Assembly: GCF_003501885.1 (NCBI RefSeq)
Contig: NZ_QWFA01000003.1
Coordinates: 394-64,393 of the forward strand
Source of the DNA: Streptomyces globisporus
GTDB taxonomy: Bacteria; Actinomycetota; Actinomycetes; Streptomycetales; Streptomycetaceae
Direction of reading: 5' to 3'
DNA: 64,000 bases
The notes under the pieces are model-generated. The model was not told the origin of the DNA. It ran no database searches and saw nothing but the letters and a program-made list of their open reading frames with translations. The translations under genes were made by a program, and so were the position numbers. Shown piece after piece: positions 18,277 to 26,227 of this stretch. Position 1 is the stretch's first letter. Each line of letters opens with the position of its first letter.

Positions 18277-18936
18277 ATGACCAAGGGCAACGACACCACG
18301 ATCACCGACGAGCTCTACCGGTACATGCTGGCCCACAACCCGCCGCTGGACCCGGTCCAGCGGGAGCTGGTGGACACCACGTACGCACAGTTCCCCGACC
18401 ACGCGGGCATGGTGTCGGCCGAGGAGCAGGCCCCGCTGCTGGCCTTCCTCGTCCGGCTGGTGGAGGCCCGGCATGTGGTGGAGGTCGGCACGTTCACCGG
18501 CTTCAGCGCCCTGGCGATGGCCCAGGCGCTGCCCGCCGACGGCACGCTGATCGCCTGTGACATCTCGGAGGAGTGGACGGCGTACGGCAGGGACGCCTGG
18601 GAGAAGGCGGGCGTCGCGGACCGGATCGACCTGCGGATCGCCCCGGCCCTGGACACCCTGCGCTCGATGCCCGCCGAGCCGCACATCGACTTCGCCTACC
18701 TGGACGCGGACAAGGGCGGCTACATCGCGTACTGGGAGGAGCTGGTGCCCAGGATGCGGCAGGGCGGGGTCATCGCCACGGACAACGTGCTCTTCCACGG
18801 CGGGGTGACGGACCCGGAGGCGACGGGCCCGACGGCGGCGATCAAGGAGTTCAACGACCATGTGAGCGCGGACGCCCGGATGGACAGCGTGCTGCTGACG
18901 GTCGCGGACGGCCTGACGCTGTCCCGCAAGAGGTAG
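18277..18936 (+). CDS. class I SAM-dependent O-methyltransferase (CCoAMT-like)
   Basis: 219 aa. The Methyltransf_3 pattern is complete: MVSAEEQAPLLAFLVRL, the SAM loop VVEVGTFTGFSALAMAQALP, the acidic SAM-ribose residue in IACDIS, DFAYLDADKGGY (metal-binding Asp) and VIATDNVLFHGG with a following ATGPT...FN segment. These enzymes methylate catechol-like hydroxyls; the actual substrate is unknown. ATG at 18277 follows GGGGGC. It is 43 bases downstream of the HAD gene, so it might belong to the Ter operon or stand alone. Confidence 0.88.
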   Translation: MTKGNDTTITDELYRYMLAHNPPLDPVQRELVDTTYAQFPDHAGMVSAEEQAPLLAFLVRLVEARHVVEVGTFTGFSALAMAQALPADGTLIACDISEEWTAYGRDAWEKAGVADRIDLRIAPALDTLRSMPAEPHIDFAYLDADKGGYIAYWEELVPRMRQGGVIATDNVLFHGGVTDPEATGPTAAIKEFNDHVSADARMDSVLLTVADGLTLSRKR

Positions 18937-18969
18937 TGGCGGGCCGCTGCGGGGGCGGGTTCCGGAGGC

Positions 18970-19182
18970 TCAGCCGCAGCACCCGCCCCCGCAGCAGCCA
19001 CCGCCTCCACCGGAGGGCGCGGGAGCGGACCCGGCAGCGCCGCCCACGGCCACGGCGGACAACAGCTTGACGGTGTCGTCGTGGCCCGCGGGGCAGGAGG
19101 CGGGGTCCGAGGACTGCGCCATGGGACGGCTGACTTCGAAGGTGTCTCCGCAGGTGCGGCAGCGGAATTCGTAACGGGGCAT
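18970..19182 (-). CDS. FmdB-type zinc ribbon protein
   Basis: 70 aa. Starts MPRYEFRCRTCGDTFEV, with the paired cysteines of the FmdB regulatory zinc ribbon (CRTC, then CPAGHD), and ends in a Gly/Cys-rich tail (GGGGGCCGGGCCG). The family name derives from formamidase regulation, but most members have no demonstrated function. It converges on the methyltransferase gene. Confidence 0.85.
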   Translation of the reverse strand: MPRYEFRCRTCGDTFEVSRPMAQSSDPASCPAGHDDTVKLLSAVAVGGAAGSAPAPSGGGGGCCGGGCCG

Positions 19183-19205
19183 GGGCTCAGGCTAGAGCAC
19201 ACGTC

Positions 19206-20585
19206 TCAAGCGCCGCCGCCGCGTTCCTCGCGGATGTCGGAGACGACCCGGGCGGCGGTCTGCCGCACGGCCTCGGTCTCGGTCAGGAAGTGCCAGTAGT
19301 CGGGGTGGCGCCCTTCGAGCCCGGCGATGGCCCGCTCCAGCCGGGCGACGGAGTCGTCGAGCGGCCGTGCGTGCCGGGGATCGGGCGTGTGCCGGCCGGC
19401 CATGGCGAGGCGCTGGGCGTCCCGCACCGCGAACCGGGTCCGCTCGATCTCCTGCTGCGGGTCCTTCGCCACCGCGTTCAGCTGCTGCAACCGGTCCCCG
19501 GCCGCGGAGACCGCCTCGTCCACCGTGTTGAGCAGGGCGCGGACCGTGGACAGCCGGGACGTGGCGTCCGCCCAGCGCTGCTCCTCCCGCGCCTTCGCCG
19601 CCTCGGCGAGCTTGTCCTCCGCCTGCGTCACGTTGACGGCGGCCTGCTCCGGGACGGGCTGCAGATCCTGCCAGCAGGCGGCCGAGAAACGCCGCCGCAA
19701 CTCGCTGAGCACCGGCTCCACCGAGCCCGCCCGGGTCGTCAGCGCCTGCGCCCGGGTCCGCAGGGACACCAGCCGCCGGTCGATCTCGGCGGCCCGCTCG
19801 GGCAGCCGCTCCGCCTCGGTGCGCACGGCCTCGGCGTCACGGAGGACCACATCGGCGCGCTGGAGGGTCTCCGGGACACCGTGCTGGCCCGCGCCCTGGT
19901 TCAGCTTGGTCAGCTCGGGGGCGAGCGCGGCGAGCCGGGCGGCGAGCTCGTCGGCCCGCAGCCCCGCGGCCCGCACCGTGTCGAGGGCGTTGCTCGCCGC
20001 GAGGAGCGCCTGCCGGGCCCGCTCGACGGCGGGGGCGAGCCGGGCGAGCTGGGTCTCCGCACTGCCCAGCAGCGGCCCGAGCCCCTGGGCGAAGCGGTCC
20101 AGCTCGCCCTTGACCCGCACGAGGTCGTCCTTGGCCCGGGTCAGCTCGGTGCGGGCCCGGGAGGCGACGGCGGGCTCCAGATCGTCCCGGTCCAGGTCAT
20201 GGCTGTCGACGGCGGTGATGTAGGCGTGGCTGACCTCGTCGATGCGCCGGCCGAGCGCGGCGAAGTCCTCGGATGCCTTGCGACCGCGCGATGAGCTGTC
20301 CACGGCGTTGATGGTCTCGATGGAGATCCGCAGATCGCGCTGGGCGGTGTCCAGGTCGTAGAAGGCCTCGGCGGCGGCGTCCTTCGCGGCCTGCGCCTCG
20401 GCCCGCTGACTCTCCCCACCGCGTCCGCCGAACCACCGGCGTGTACCGCCTCCGGCGAAGGCGGCGGGCAGCGCGGCCAGCACGAGGGGCACGGGCAGCA
20501 ACATCAGCGCCAGAAGGTCCCGGCCACTTCGAACGGCGGAACTCGCACCCGCTCCTGCCTCCGGCCGCGCGTTGGTCGCCGTCAC
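19206..20585 (-). CDS. membrane-anchored coiled-coil protein
   Basis: 459 aa. One N-terminal hydrophobic segment (LLALMLLPVPLVLAALPAAFAG) is followed by about 400 residues of Ala/Leu/Arg/Glu-rich sequence with long predicted coiled coils (for example AEAQAAKDAAAEAFYDLDTA and LARLAPAVERARQALLAA). No catalytic motif is visible. The layout suggests a structural or scaffolding protein on the inner or outer face of the membrane. GTG at 20585 is chosen because GGGAGAGGG lies directly upstream. It is transcribed with the FmdB-like gene 23 bases downstream. Confidence 0.6.
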   Translation of the reverse strand: MTATNARPEAGAGASSAVRSGRDLLALMLLPVPLVLAALPAAFAGGGTRRWFGGRGGESQRAEAQAAKDAAAEAFYDLDTAQRDLRISIETINAVDSSSRGRKASEDFAALGRRIDEVSHAYITAVDSHDLDRDDLEPAVASRARTELTRAKDDLVRVKGELDRFAQGLGPLLGSAETQLARLAPAVERARQALLAASNALDTVRAAGLRADELAARLAALAPELTKLNQGAGQHGVPETLQRADVVLRDAEAVRTEAERLPERAAEIDRRLVSLRTRAQALTTRAGSVEPVLSELRRRFSAACWQDLQPVPEQAAVNVTQAEDKLAEAAKAREEQRWADATSRLSTVRALLNTVDEAVSAAGDRLQQLNAVAKDPQQEIERTRFAVRDAQRLAMAGRHTPDPRHARPLDDSVARLERAIAGLEGRHPDYWHFLTETEAVRQTAARVVSDIREERGGGA

Positions 20586-20656
20586 ATCCCTCTCCCGTGC
20601 CGATTCGCCCTGCCCGGTACATTCTCCCACCAGGTAAGGACGAACACACGGGTCGG

Positions 20657-21454
20657 TTAGTTCGCGCTTCGCACGGTGACTTCCCCGTTGTCGCTGTAGG
20701 CCTTCACCACATGGGCGCTGTCGTCGCCGCGCGGCACGTCCACGGAGACGTCCCCGTTGTCCGCGGAGGCGTCGACCTTGTACTTCTGCCCGCCCGACGG
20801 CAGATCGATGGTGATGCTCCCGTTGTCACTCACGGTGTCCACGAGGTCGGGCACGGAGGCGAAGCCCAGCCGGATCTCCCCGTTGTCGGCGCGGGCGATC
20901 ACGGAGGGACCGGATATCCGCTCGGCCCGCACCTCCCCGTTGTCGCTTCTCAGCTTCAGCGTGCCGCTCGCGTCCCGGACCTTGATCTCGCCGTTGTCGG
21001 ACGACAGATTCAGTGCGCTGGTGAAACCGGTGGCGCTGACCGTCCCGTTGTCCGAGGCGGCGGTCACCGCGACCCCGCGCGGCACCTTCACCCGGTGCCG
21101 GGAGTCGCAGCTGGCGATGCCCCCGCACGTCACCCGGAGCGTGAGGGTGTCGCCCTCCATCTTCCACACGGCGTCGGGCCCGCTGCCGAACATCGCCCAC
21201 CCGTCGAACTGCCGCTCCACCTCGACCTGCTCCACATCGGCCGGCACGAGGTCCACGAGACCGTTCTCGGCGTCGACGGTCAGCGTCTTCCCTTCCATGG
21301 CGAACGACTTGCGCTCGACGGGGGCGCCGTCCACGTCCGTGCTCCCGCACCCGGTGAGAGCCAGCGCCAGCAACGCCACCCCGCCCCCGAGTGCGAGGGC
21401 CCGCCCGGTGCCCCCGGAACGGGTGCGGGTCGGTGCGCTCGTAACGATGTCCAC
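20657..21454 (-). CDS. lipoprotein of DUF4097 beta-repeat family
   Basis: 265 aa. A basic N-terminus, hydrophobic stretch and lipobox ALTGCGS (Cys about residue 36) predict a lipoprotein. The mature protein is built of about seven 18-23-residue repeats, each carrying (S/A)DNG followed by (E/D/T/S) and a beta strand (SDNGTVSATGF, SDNGEIKVRDA, SDNGEVRAERI, ADNGEIRLGFA, and so on), which should stack as a right-handed beta structure. DUF4097 proteins sit in bacterial envelopes with unknown function. GTG at 21454 has GGGGGA about 9 bases upstream. Two cysteines (TCGGIASCDS) may form a disulphide. Confidence 0.82.
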   Translation of the reverse strand: MDIVTSAPTRTRSGGTGRALALGGGVALLALALTGCGSTDVDGAPVERKSFAMEGKTLTVDAENGLVDLVPADVEQVEVERQFDGWAMFGSGPDAVWKMEGDTLTLRVTCGGIASCDSRHRVKVPRGVAVTAASDNGTVSATGFTSALNLSSDNGEIKVRDASGTLKLRSDNGEVRAERISGPSVIARADNGEIRLGFASVPDLVDTVSDNGSITIDLPSGGQKYKVDASADNGDVSVDVPRGDDSAHVVKAYSDNGEVTVRSAN

Positions 21455-21639
21455 GGTGATCGGTCCCCCAGTGCGTGCGGTGCGTGCCACCGGGCGTCGT
21501 TGCCGGTGCACTCAAACCGTATGCAGCGACGGGCCCCGGCGGGATCCGGCCGGCTACCGTCTCGGGGGTGGGGTTATCCCCCGGTCCCGAACGGTTTATG
21601 AGCAGGGCCCCGGTCCATGTACGCTGTTGCCTCATCCAC

Positions 21640-21711
21640 GGGTGCGTAGCTCAGGGGTAGAGCGCTGCTCTTACAAAGCAGATGTCGGCGGTTCGAAACC
21701 GTCCGCGCCCA
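21640..21711 (+). tRNA. tRNA-Val, anticodon TAC
   Basis: A 72-nt cloverleaf can be folded by hand: acceptor GGGTGCG with CGCGCCC (one G-U), D arm GCTC/GAGC, anticodon stem CTGCT/AGCAG with loop CTTACAA (anticodon TAC at 21672-21674), and T arm with GTTCGAA. The discriminator is A; CCA is not encoded. It decodes GUA and probably other valine codons. A KilB-like plasmid-type gene lies just downstream. Confidence 0.95.
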
Positions 21712-21742
21712 CAGCGGTAACTAGCAGGTGAGAGCCTGTTTC

Positions 21743-21772
21743 GGCCCCCCGGTCGTGATCGATTGGGGGGCC
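21743..21772 (+). terminator. hairpin terminator after tRNA-Val
   Basis: GGCCCCCC (21743-21750) pairs with GGGGGGCC (21765-21772) around a 14-nt loop, followed by TTCT. Confidence 0.75.
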
Positions 21773-21810
21773 TTCTCATGTCGGAAGTCCACGAAGATGC
21801 CACATGGTCG

Positions 21811-22329
21811 TCAGGTGGACTGCGACCGTGTGTCGACGACACGTCCGGGGGCCGACGCGGTGCCGTAGCCGGCGGCGGCCTGCCGCAGCTCGGTGTGGGC
21901 GGTGTGGGTACGCTGCCGCGCCGCCTCCAGCCGGGCCTCGATCTCCGGCGTGTAGCGGCCGCCCTCCGGGACGCCGGGGTCGATGTCGCTCAGGTCCAGG
22001 GCGCTCCAGGCCGCGCGTCCGGCCGCCCGGAGCAAGGTCTCGTCGGTGACGGCGAGGGCCAGCCGGTCCCGGGCCTCGGTCACATCACTGCGGGCCTGGT
22101 AGAAATCCGCCCGGACGACGGGGTCCGGCTCGCCCGCCCGGCGGGCGTCCACCCGGAGCCAGTACAGCTGGCGGTAGCGGAGCGCGGCGCTCAGGAGCTG
22201 GCCGGTGAGGTCCGCGACGCGCTCACGGTGCTGCTCGCGCTGTCGGCGCCGGTCGGCCAGCTGCTGGGTGACCGTGACCATGAGTCCGCCGGCGAGGGTG
22301 CCTATGACGGCGATCGCGCTTTCCCACAT
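21811..22329 (-). CDS. KilB-like small membrane-anchored protein
   Basis: 172 aa. Starts MWESAIAVIGTLAGGLMVTVTQQ, a single N-terminal membrane segment, followed by an Arg-rich coiled region (ADRRRQREQHRERVADL). This layout matches proteins annotated KilB on Streptomyces integrative plasmids, where it is linked to transfer or spread, although its activity is not established. It lies about 100 bases from a tRNA gene, the usual integration target of such elements, yet no integrase, Rep or Tra gene is present. It may be an orphan left by an excised element, or a domesticated chromosomal copy. Confidence 0.5.
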   Translation of the reverse strand: MWESAIAVIGTLAGGLMVTVTQQLADRRRQREQHRERVADLTGQLLSAALRYRQLYWLRVDARRAGEPDPVVRADFYQARSDVTEARDRLALAVTDETLLRAAGRAAWSALDLSDIDPGVPEGGRYTPEIEARLEAARQRTHTAHTELRQAAAGYGTASAPGRVVDTRSQST

Positions 22330-22491
22330 CAGACGTGATCCCCGTCGGTCTCGCTTCGGTCGCGGTGGTCGGGCTCGAACAGATCTTCATCGGTCATGGG
22401 GTTATCGTCCCTTCTGCCGTTGACCGTTGGAGGCCGATCCGTGTTTCTCCTGAGCGCGGGCGGCGAACGGCGAAGGACGAGGGGGCAGTTG

Positions 22492-23145
22492 ATGGGCCAG
22501 ACGCTGGCGGAGATCCTGCACGGGGCCGCGTGCGGGCGGTTTCCGGAGACCGACGGGAGGACGACCGTGGTCGCCGCGCCGAGCGGGCGCGACACGGGGG
22601 TGATCGCCTTCACCGCGCACTCGGTCGTGTTCACCGATGAGGATCCCGAGTGGGTCCACGCGACGCTGGCCGCCCTGGACTGCGATGCGCTGGCCGCGAC
22701 CATGCATCCGCGCTTCCTGTCGGCCTTCCTGGAGCGCACCGGGCGGACCACCGACACGATCGACCTCCTGACCGTGGCGTCCTCGCTGCCCGGTGAACCC
22801 GGCCTGGAACTGCGGGAGGTCACCGATCCCGTGCACCCGCGGGTCGTGAGTGCCCGTCGGCGCCGGGACGGGGTGCGGATGTGGGAGGTCGACGGGGGAG
22901 TGCTGGTGCTCGGGCGCGGCGTGGCCGGTCGTTGGGAGGTGGCCGTCGAGCTGGACGAGAACGCCCGGCACCGGGGGCTCGGGCGCGCCCTCGCCACCGC
23001 CGCACGGCATCTCGTGCCCCCGGGCGAACCGCTCTGGTCGCAGCAGGCCGCGGGCAACGCGCGCAGCATCCGGGCGTTCCAGGCCGCCGGATTCCGGCCG
23101 GTCGGCTCGGAGGCGCTGCTCCTCGGCCGTCAGGAGGCGGCGTGA
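22492..23145 (+). CDS. GNAT-fold acetyltransferase-like protein
   Basis: 217 aa. The C-terminal half carries the GNAT acetyl-CoA site RHRGLGRALATAA (R/Q-x-x-G-x-G/A loop) followed by PLWSQQAAGNARSIRAFQAAGFRPVGSEALL. The N-terminal half is divergent. Substrate unknown. ATG at 22492 is preceded by GAGGGGG; in-frame starts further upstream lack a binding site. It overlaps the next gene by GTGA, so the two are probably translated together. Confidence 0.72.
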   Translation: MGQTLAEILHGAACGRFPETDGRTTVVAAPSGRDTGVIAFTAHSVVFTDEDPEWVHATLAALDCDALAATMHPRFLSAFLERTGRTTDTIDLLTVASSLPGEPGLELREVTDPVHPRVVSARRRRDGVRMWEVDGGVLVLGRGVAGRWEVAVELDENARHRGLGRALATAARHLVPPGEPLWSQQAAGNARSIRAFQAAGFRPVGSEALLLGRQEAA

Positions 23146-23963
23146 TCGGCTCATCCGCGAACCCGACGGACACCGAGGTCGCGGCAGCCGCCGCGCTGGC
23201 CGGGGCGGAGGTCGTGCGGGCCCGTTACGGGCGGCTCCACTCCCGTGTCGACAAGGGCTCCGGGGACTTCGCCACCGACGCCGACCTGGCTGCCGAGGAA
23301 GCGATCCTCGACGTCATCCGTGCTGCCCGGCCCGGGGACGCGGTGCACGGTGAGGAGGGCGGCCGGCAGGGGGCGGCCGACGCGGAGCGGGAGTGGCTGG
23401 TTGACCCCCTGTGCGGGACGCTCAACTACGCCTCCGGTGCCCAACTCGTCGCCGTCAACGTGGTGTTGCGCAACGGCCCGGCCGCCGTGGCCGATCCGTT
23501 CAGCGGCGAGGTCTTCCTCACCGACGGGGAGATTGCCCGGGTCCGGTCCGGAGCGGGGGGCGGCGAGCGTCCGTTGGCGCCCACGGCGGACACCCGGCTG
23601 GTGGACGTGAACCTCGATCCGCCCTTCCCGAGCGCGCCCGGCTTCCGGGCCGTCGACCTGCTCGCCCACCCCGGGTTCGTCGAGAGCTTCCGCCCGCGCG
23701 TCGTCTCCACGACGCTGGCGCTGGCCTGGGTCGCGGCGGGCAGGCGGGCCGCCTACGTCACGGACGGCGGCGACCTGAGCGGGAGCGTGCACTTCGCCGC
23801 CGGGATCGCCCTGTGCCGGGCCGCCGGCTGCGTCGTCACCGGAATCGACGGCGGCCCGGTCGGACCGGGCGGATCGGGCGGCAGCGGGCTCGTCGCGGCC
23901 GCGGACGCGGGGACGCACGAGCTGCTCATGTCGATGATCGGCGGTCGCGGGCGGGCCGGCTGA
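23142..23963 (+). CDS. inositol-monophosphatase-family protein with altered metal sites
   Basis: 273 aa. IMPase landmarks are present: SGDFATDADLAAEE, HGEEGG (residues 69-74) and WLVDPLCGTLNYAS. In active enzymes the last motif reads DPxDGTxNF; here the second metal-binding Asp is Cys91. The late WDxAA motif is replaced by VHFAAG. The protein may therefore be inactive, or use a different metal arrangement. GTG at 23142 overlaps the stop of the acetyltransferase gene (GTGA) and has CAGGAGG upstream. Confidence 0.75.
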   Translation: MIGSSANPTDTEVAAAAALAGAEVVRARYGRLHSRVDKGSGDFATDADLAAEEAILDVIRAARPGDAVHGEEGGRQGAADAEREWLVDPLCGTLNYASGAQLVAVNVVLRNGPAAVADPFSGEVFLTDGEIARVRSGAGGGERPLAPTADTRLVDVNLDPPFPSAPGFRAVDLLAHPGFVESFRPRVVSTTLALAWVAAGRRAAYVTDGGDLSGSVHFAAGIALCRAAGCVVTGIDGGPVGPGGSGGSGLVAAADAGTHELLMSMIGGRGRAG

Positions 23964-23968
23964 ACCCC

Positions 23969-24592
23969 TCAGATGTGCAGTTCGGGCGGGAAGCCGGTCC
24001 AGCGGAGTTCGGCGGGCAGATGGCCGGTGTCGTTGTACAGGAGGAGCGCCGGGGGCCGGCCGGGCGCGTAACGGATCACGGTCAGCCCGGCGTTGGCGTG
24101 GTTGAGGCCCAGCCAGCGCCACTTCGGGGCGTCCAGCGCGGCCCGGACGAGCCAGCCGACCAGGAAGTTGTGGGTGACGAGGAGTTCATGGCGGGGCTCG
24201 TCACCCTCGACCGTTCCCGTGAACCGCGCGAGCGCTTCCTGTGCGAGACCGGGGCCCAGCTCCCGCTCCGCCGCCGGGAATTCGGCCAGTCGGGCGAGCG
24301 TCTGCTCGGCCGACTCCGCCGGCAGCTCCTCCCGCGACGGCAGGTACGGGATGTAGTCACCGGCCGGTTCGGACCGCACCAGGGGAACCCCCGGCAGCTG
24401 CTCGCCCACCAGCCGGGCCGTCTGCTCGGCGCGGGGGAGCAGGCCGTGGTGGATCGCCGTGATCGGGGCCCCGCGCAGCCGCTCCCCGAGCAGGGCGGCC
24501 TGACGGCGGCCGGCCTCCGTCAGCGTGGTCTCGTCCTCGGAGGCCTGACCGTGCCGGGTCACGTACAGATAGCGGGCAGCCGTTGCCGTCAT
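23969..24592 (-). CDS. histidine phosphatase family protein
   Basis: 207 aa. The phosphohistidine motif YVTRHGQAS lies at residues 9-17, followed by LTEAGRRQAALLGERL, AIHHGLLPRAEQTA and the second catalytic histidine in LLVTHNFLVGWLV. These enzymes remove phosphate from small molecules or proteins. The substrate cannot be told from sequence. It converges on the IMPase-like gene with 5 bases between the stops. Confidence 0.88.
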   Translation of the reverse strand: MTATAARYLYVTRHGQASEDETTLTEAGRRQAALLGERLRGAPITAIHHGLLPRAEQTARLVGEQLPGVPLVRSEPAGDYIPYLPSREELPAESAEQTLARLAEFPAAERELGPGLAQEALARFTGTVEGDEPRHELLVTHNFLVGWLVRAALDAPKWRWLGLNHANAGLTVIRYAPGRPPALLLYNDTGHLPAELRWTGFPPELHI

Positions 24593-24725
24593 GGGCGGGT
24601 CCTCCGTCGCGATTCATGATCGTAGAGACGTCTCCGGGGACGCCGGGCCGGGCCCTGGCGGTTCCGTGGAGCGGGGCGGGGCCGCCCGGGATGCGCGGGG
24701 GCAGGGCTCGGGGCACCGTGGAGGC

Positions 24726-24944
24726 ATGGCCGAGCACCCGCCCGTGATCGTCTATCCGCCTTCCGCGACCGGAGGACGGCGGGTCACCGTGCACGGCCAG
24801 ATCGTGGGCATGGCGCACGGGCGGGGCGAGGTGGCCGCACTGCTGCGGGCCGCGGGGTTCGCCCCCGGGCCCGACAAGATCGTCGAGCTGGACCGGCCCG
24901 GGCTGATCGAATGGCGCGGCGGCGACCTCGACACCTGGGGGTGA
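24726..24944 (+). CDS. small conserved hypothetical protein
   Basis: 72 aa, no signal or membrane segment. Contains PPVIVYPPSATGGRRVTVHGQIVGMAHGR and ends with LIEWRGGDLDTWG. I do not recognise a named family, but reading frame and codon use look like a real gene. ATG at 24726 follows a GGAGG. The next gene begins 4 bases after its stop, suggesting a two-gene operon. Confidence 0.6.
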   Translation: MAEHPPVIVYPPSATGGRRVTVHGQIVGMAHGRGEVAALLRAAGFAPGPDKIVELDRPGLIEWRGGDLDTWG

Positions 24945-24948
24945 TCCC

Positions 24949-25302
24949 GTGAAGCGTCGTCGAACGGTACGGGAGAGCGCGTCGATCGAACCACCGCCCG
25001 GCTATTACGTCGCCGGGGACGCCGGGCGCGAGCCTCCCGACGCAACGCAGCGGGCGCTGATCCTGGACTGGGTCGTGAGCCGGCGCATCGCGGGCGGCTG
25101 GCGCGTCGAGTCCCGCTCGGGGAGCCAGGTGGTGCTGGTGCGCGGGCAGCCGGTGAATCATGTGCTGCACGCCTTCCTCACCGTTTTCTCGTGCCTGGTG
25201 TGGGGCGTCGTGTGGGCCGGTCTCGCCCTGGTCAACCGTGTCGAGCGGGAGGCACTCACCGTCGACGCCCAGGGGCGCATCGTCACGGTCGGCGCACCGT
25301 GA
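24949..25302 (+). CDS. hypothetical protein with one membrane segment
   Basis: 117 aa. The basic N-terminus (KRRRTVRES) and a central region precede one hydrophobic segment around residues 70-92 (HAFLTVFSCLVWGVVWAGLAL), then a short tail with LTVDAQGRIVTVGAP. Starts with GTG at 24949, 4 bases after the upstream small gene. No family recognised. Confidence 0.6.
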   Translation: MKRRRTVRESASIEPPPGYYVAGDAGREPPDATQRALILDWVVSRRIAGGWRVESRSGSQVVLVRGQPVNHVLHAFLTVFSCLVWGVVWAGLALVNRVEREALTVDAQGRIVTVGAP

Positions 25303-25456
25303 CCCTTCACCCGAACGGGTGCGTCCCGCTGGCTGCGCCCGGACGCCGCGAGGAACGTCGGAGCTGATCGGCCCGCACCACCGGGGCAGGTCAGGACAGC
25401 AGGCGCCCGGCATCCGTTCCGGCCGAACCGGTGCCTGTTCCGGCTAAGGAGTCCTC

Positions 25457-25909
25457 ATGTCGCAGTCCAGCACACCCCCGCCCGGCGCCTCGCGCCCCGC
25501 CGAACCCCGTCCGGGCAGCCCGTGGGCGGCCGGGGGAACGGTGTTCGCCGGTGTCCTGCTCTTCGTGGACGGTGTCCTCGGAGTGCTGAAGGGCGTCGCC
25601 GGGATCGCCTCGAACGACGTCTACACCCGGATCAACGACTACGTCTTCAAGTTCAGCGTCACCTCGTGGGGCTGGATCCACCTCATCCTCGGCGTGGTCC
25701 TCATCCTCGTGGGCTGGGGCATCCTCAAGGGCGCGGCCTGGGCCCGCGGCGCGGGCGTCGCCCTCGCCTCGCTGAACCTCATCGCCAACTTCATGTGGCT
25801 CCCGTACACCCCGGTCTGGGCCATCGTCACCATCGCGATCGACGTCTTCGTCATCTGGGCCCTGTGCACCGACCGGTCGAGCGAGGACGACTGGGCGCGG
25901 AGCGGCTGA
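25457..25909 (+). CDS. DUF7144-type four-helix membrane protein
   Basis: 150 aa with a proline-rich cytoplasmic N-terminus and four hydrophobic segments. The layout (GGTVFAGVLLFVDGVLGVL, TSWGWIHLILGVVLILVGWGIL, GVALASLNLIANFMWLP, PVWAIVTIAIDVFVIWALC) fits the DUF7144 membrane proteins of actinomycetes, whose function is unknown. ATG at 25457 follows AAGGAG. A strong hairpin terminator lies 34 bases downstream. Confidence 0.75.
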   Translation: MSQSSTPPPGASRPAEPRPGSPWAAGGTVFAGVLLFVDGVLGVLKGVAGIASNDVYTRINDYVFKFSVTSWGWIHLILGVVLILVGWGILKGAAWARGAGVALASLNLIANFMWLPYTPVWAIVTIAIDVFVIWALCTDRSSEDDWARSG

Positions 25910-25943
25910 GCGACCGGCGCGGGCACCGAGCGCAGGCAGAGCG

Positions 25944-25970
25944 ACACCCGGCCGCGGGGCGGCCGGGTGT
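25944..25970 (+). terminator. hairpin terminator after DUF7144 gene
   Basis: Perfect 11-bp stem ACACCCGGCCG / CGGCCGGGTGT with a 5-nt loop. Confidence 0.75.
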
Positions 25971-26002
25971 CCGTTGTCAGTGGGGCGGTCCACACTGGAG
26001 TC

Positions 26003-26227
26003 ATGTGCCGCAGCATCAAGACGCTCCGCCCGCCCGCCCTCCCCGAAGAGGCCACCGAGGAGGACATGCGGGCCGCCGCCCTTCAGTACGTACGCAAGGT
26101 CTCCGGGTTCCGCGCGCCCGCCGCGCACAACCGGGAGGTGTTCGACCGTGCCGTCGACGAGATCACCGCAGCGACGATGAAGCTGCTCGCCGGGCTGGAG
26201 ATACGGGGCGCGTCGCGGGGCGCCTGA
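26003..26227 (+). CDS. DUF2277 family protein
   Basis: 74 aa. MCRSIKTLRPPALP followed by EEDMRAAALQYVRKVSGFR is the diagnostic start of DUF2277, a small soluble family of unknown role. Its last 65 bases overlap the 3' end of the convergent DedA gene, so the two transcripts are antisense to each other. Confidence 0.88.
   Translation: MCRSIKTLRPPALPEEATEEDMRAAALQYVRKVSGFRAPAAHNREVFDRAVDEITAATMKLLAGLEIRGASRGA

Noticed and set aside
21640-21711. att site duplication of the tRNA 3' end
   Set aside because: I found no second copy of the tRNA 3' end within this window, so an integrated element cannot be delimited here.
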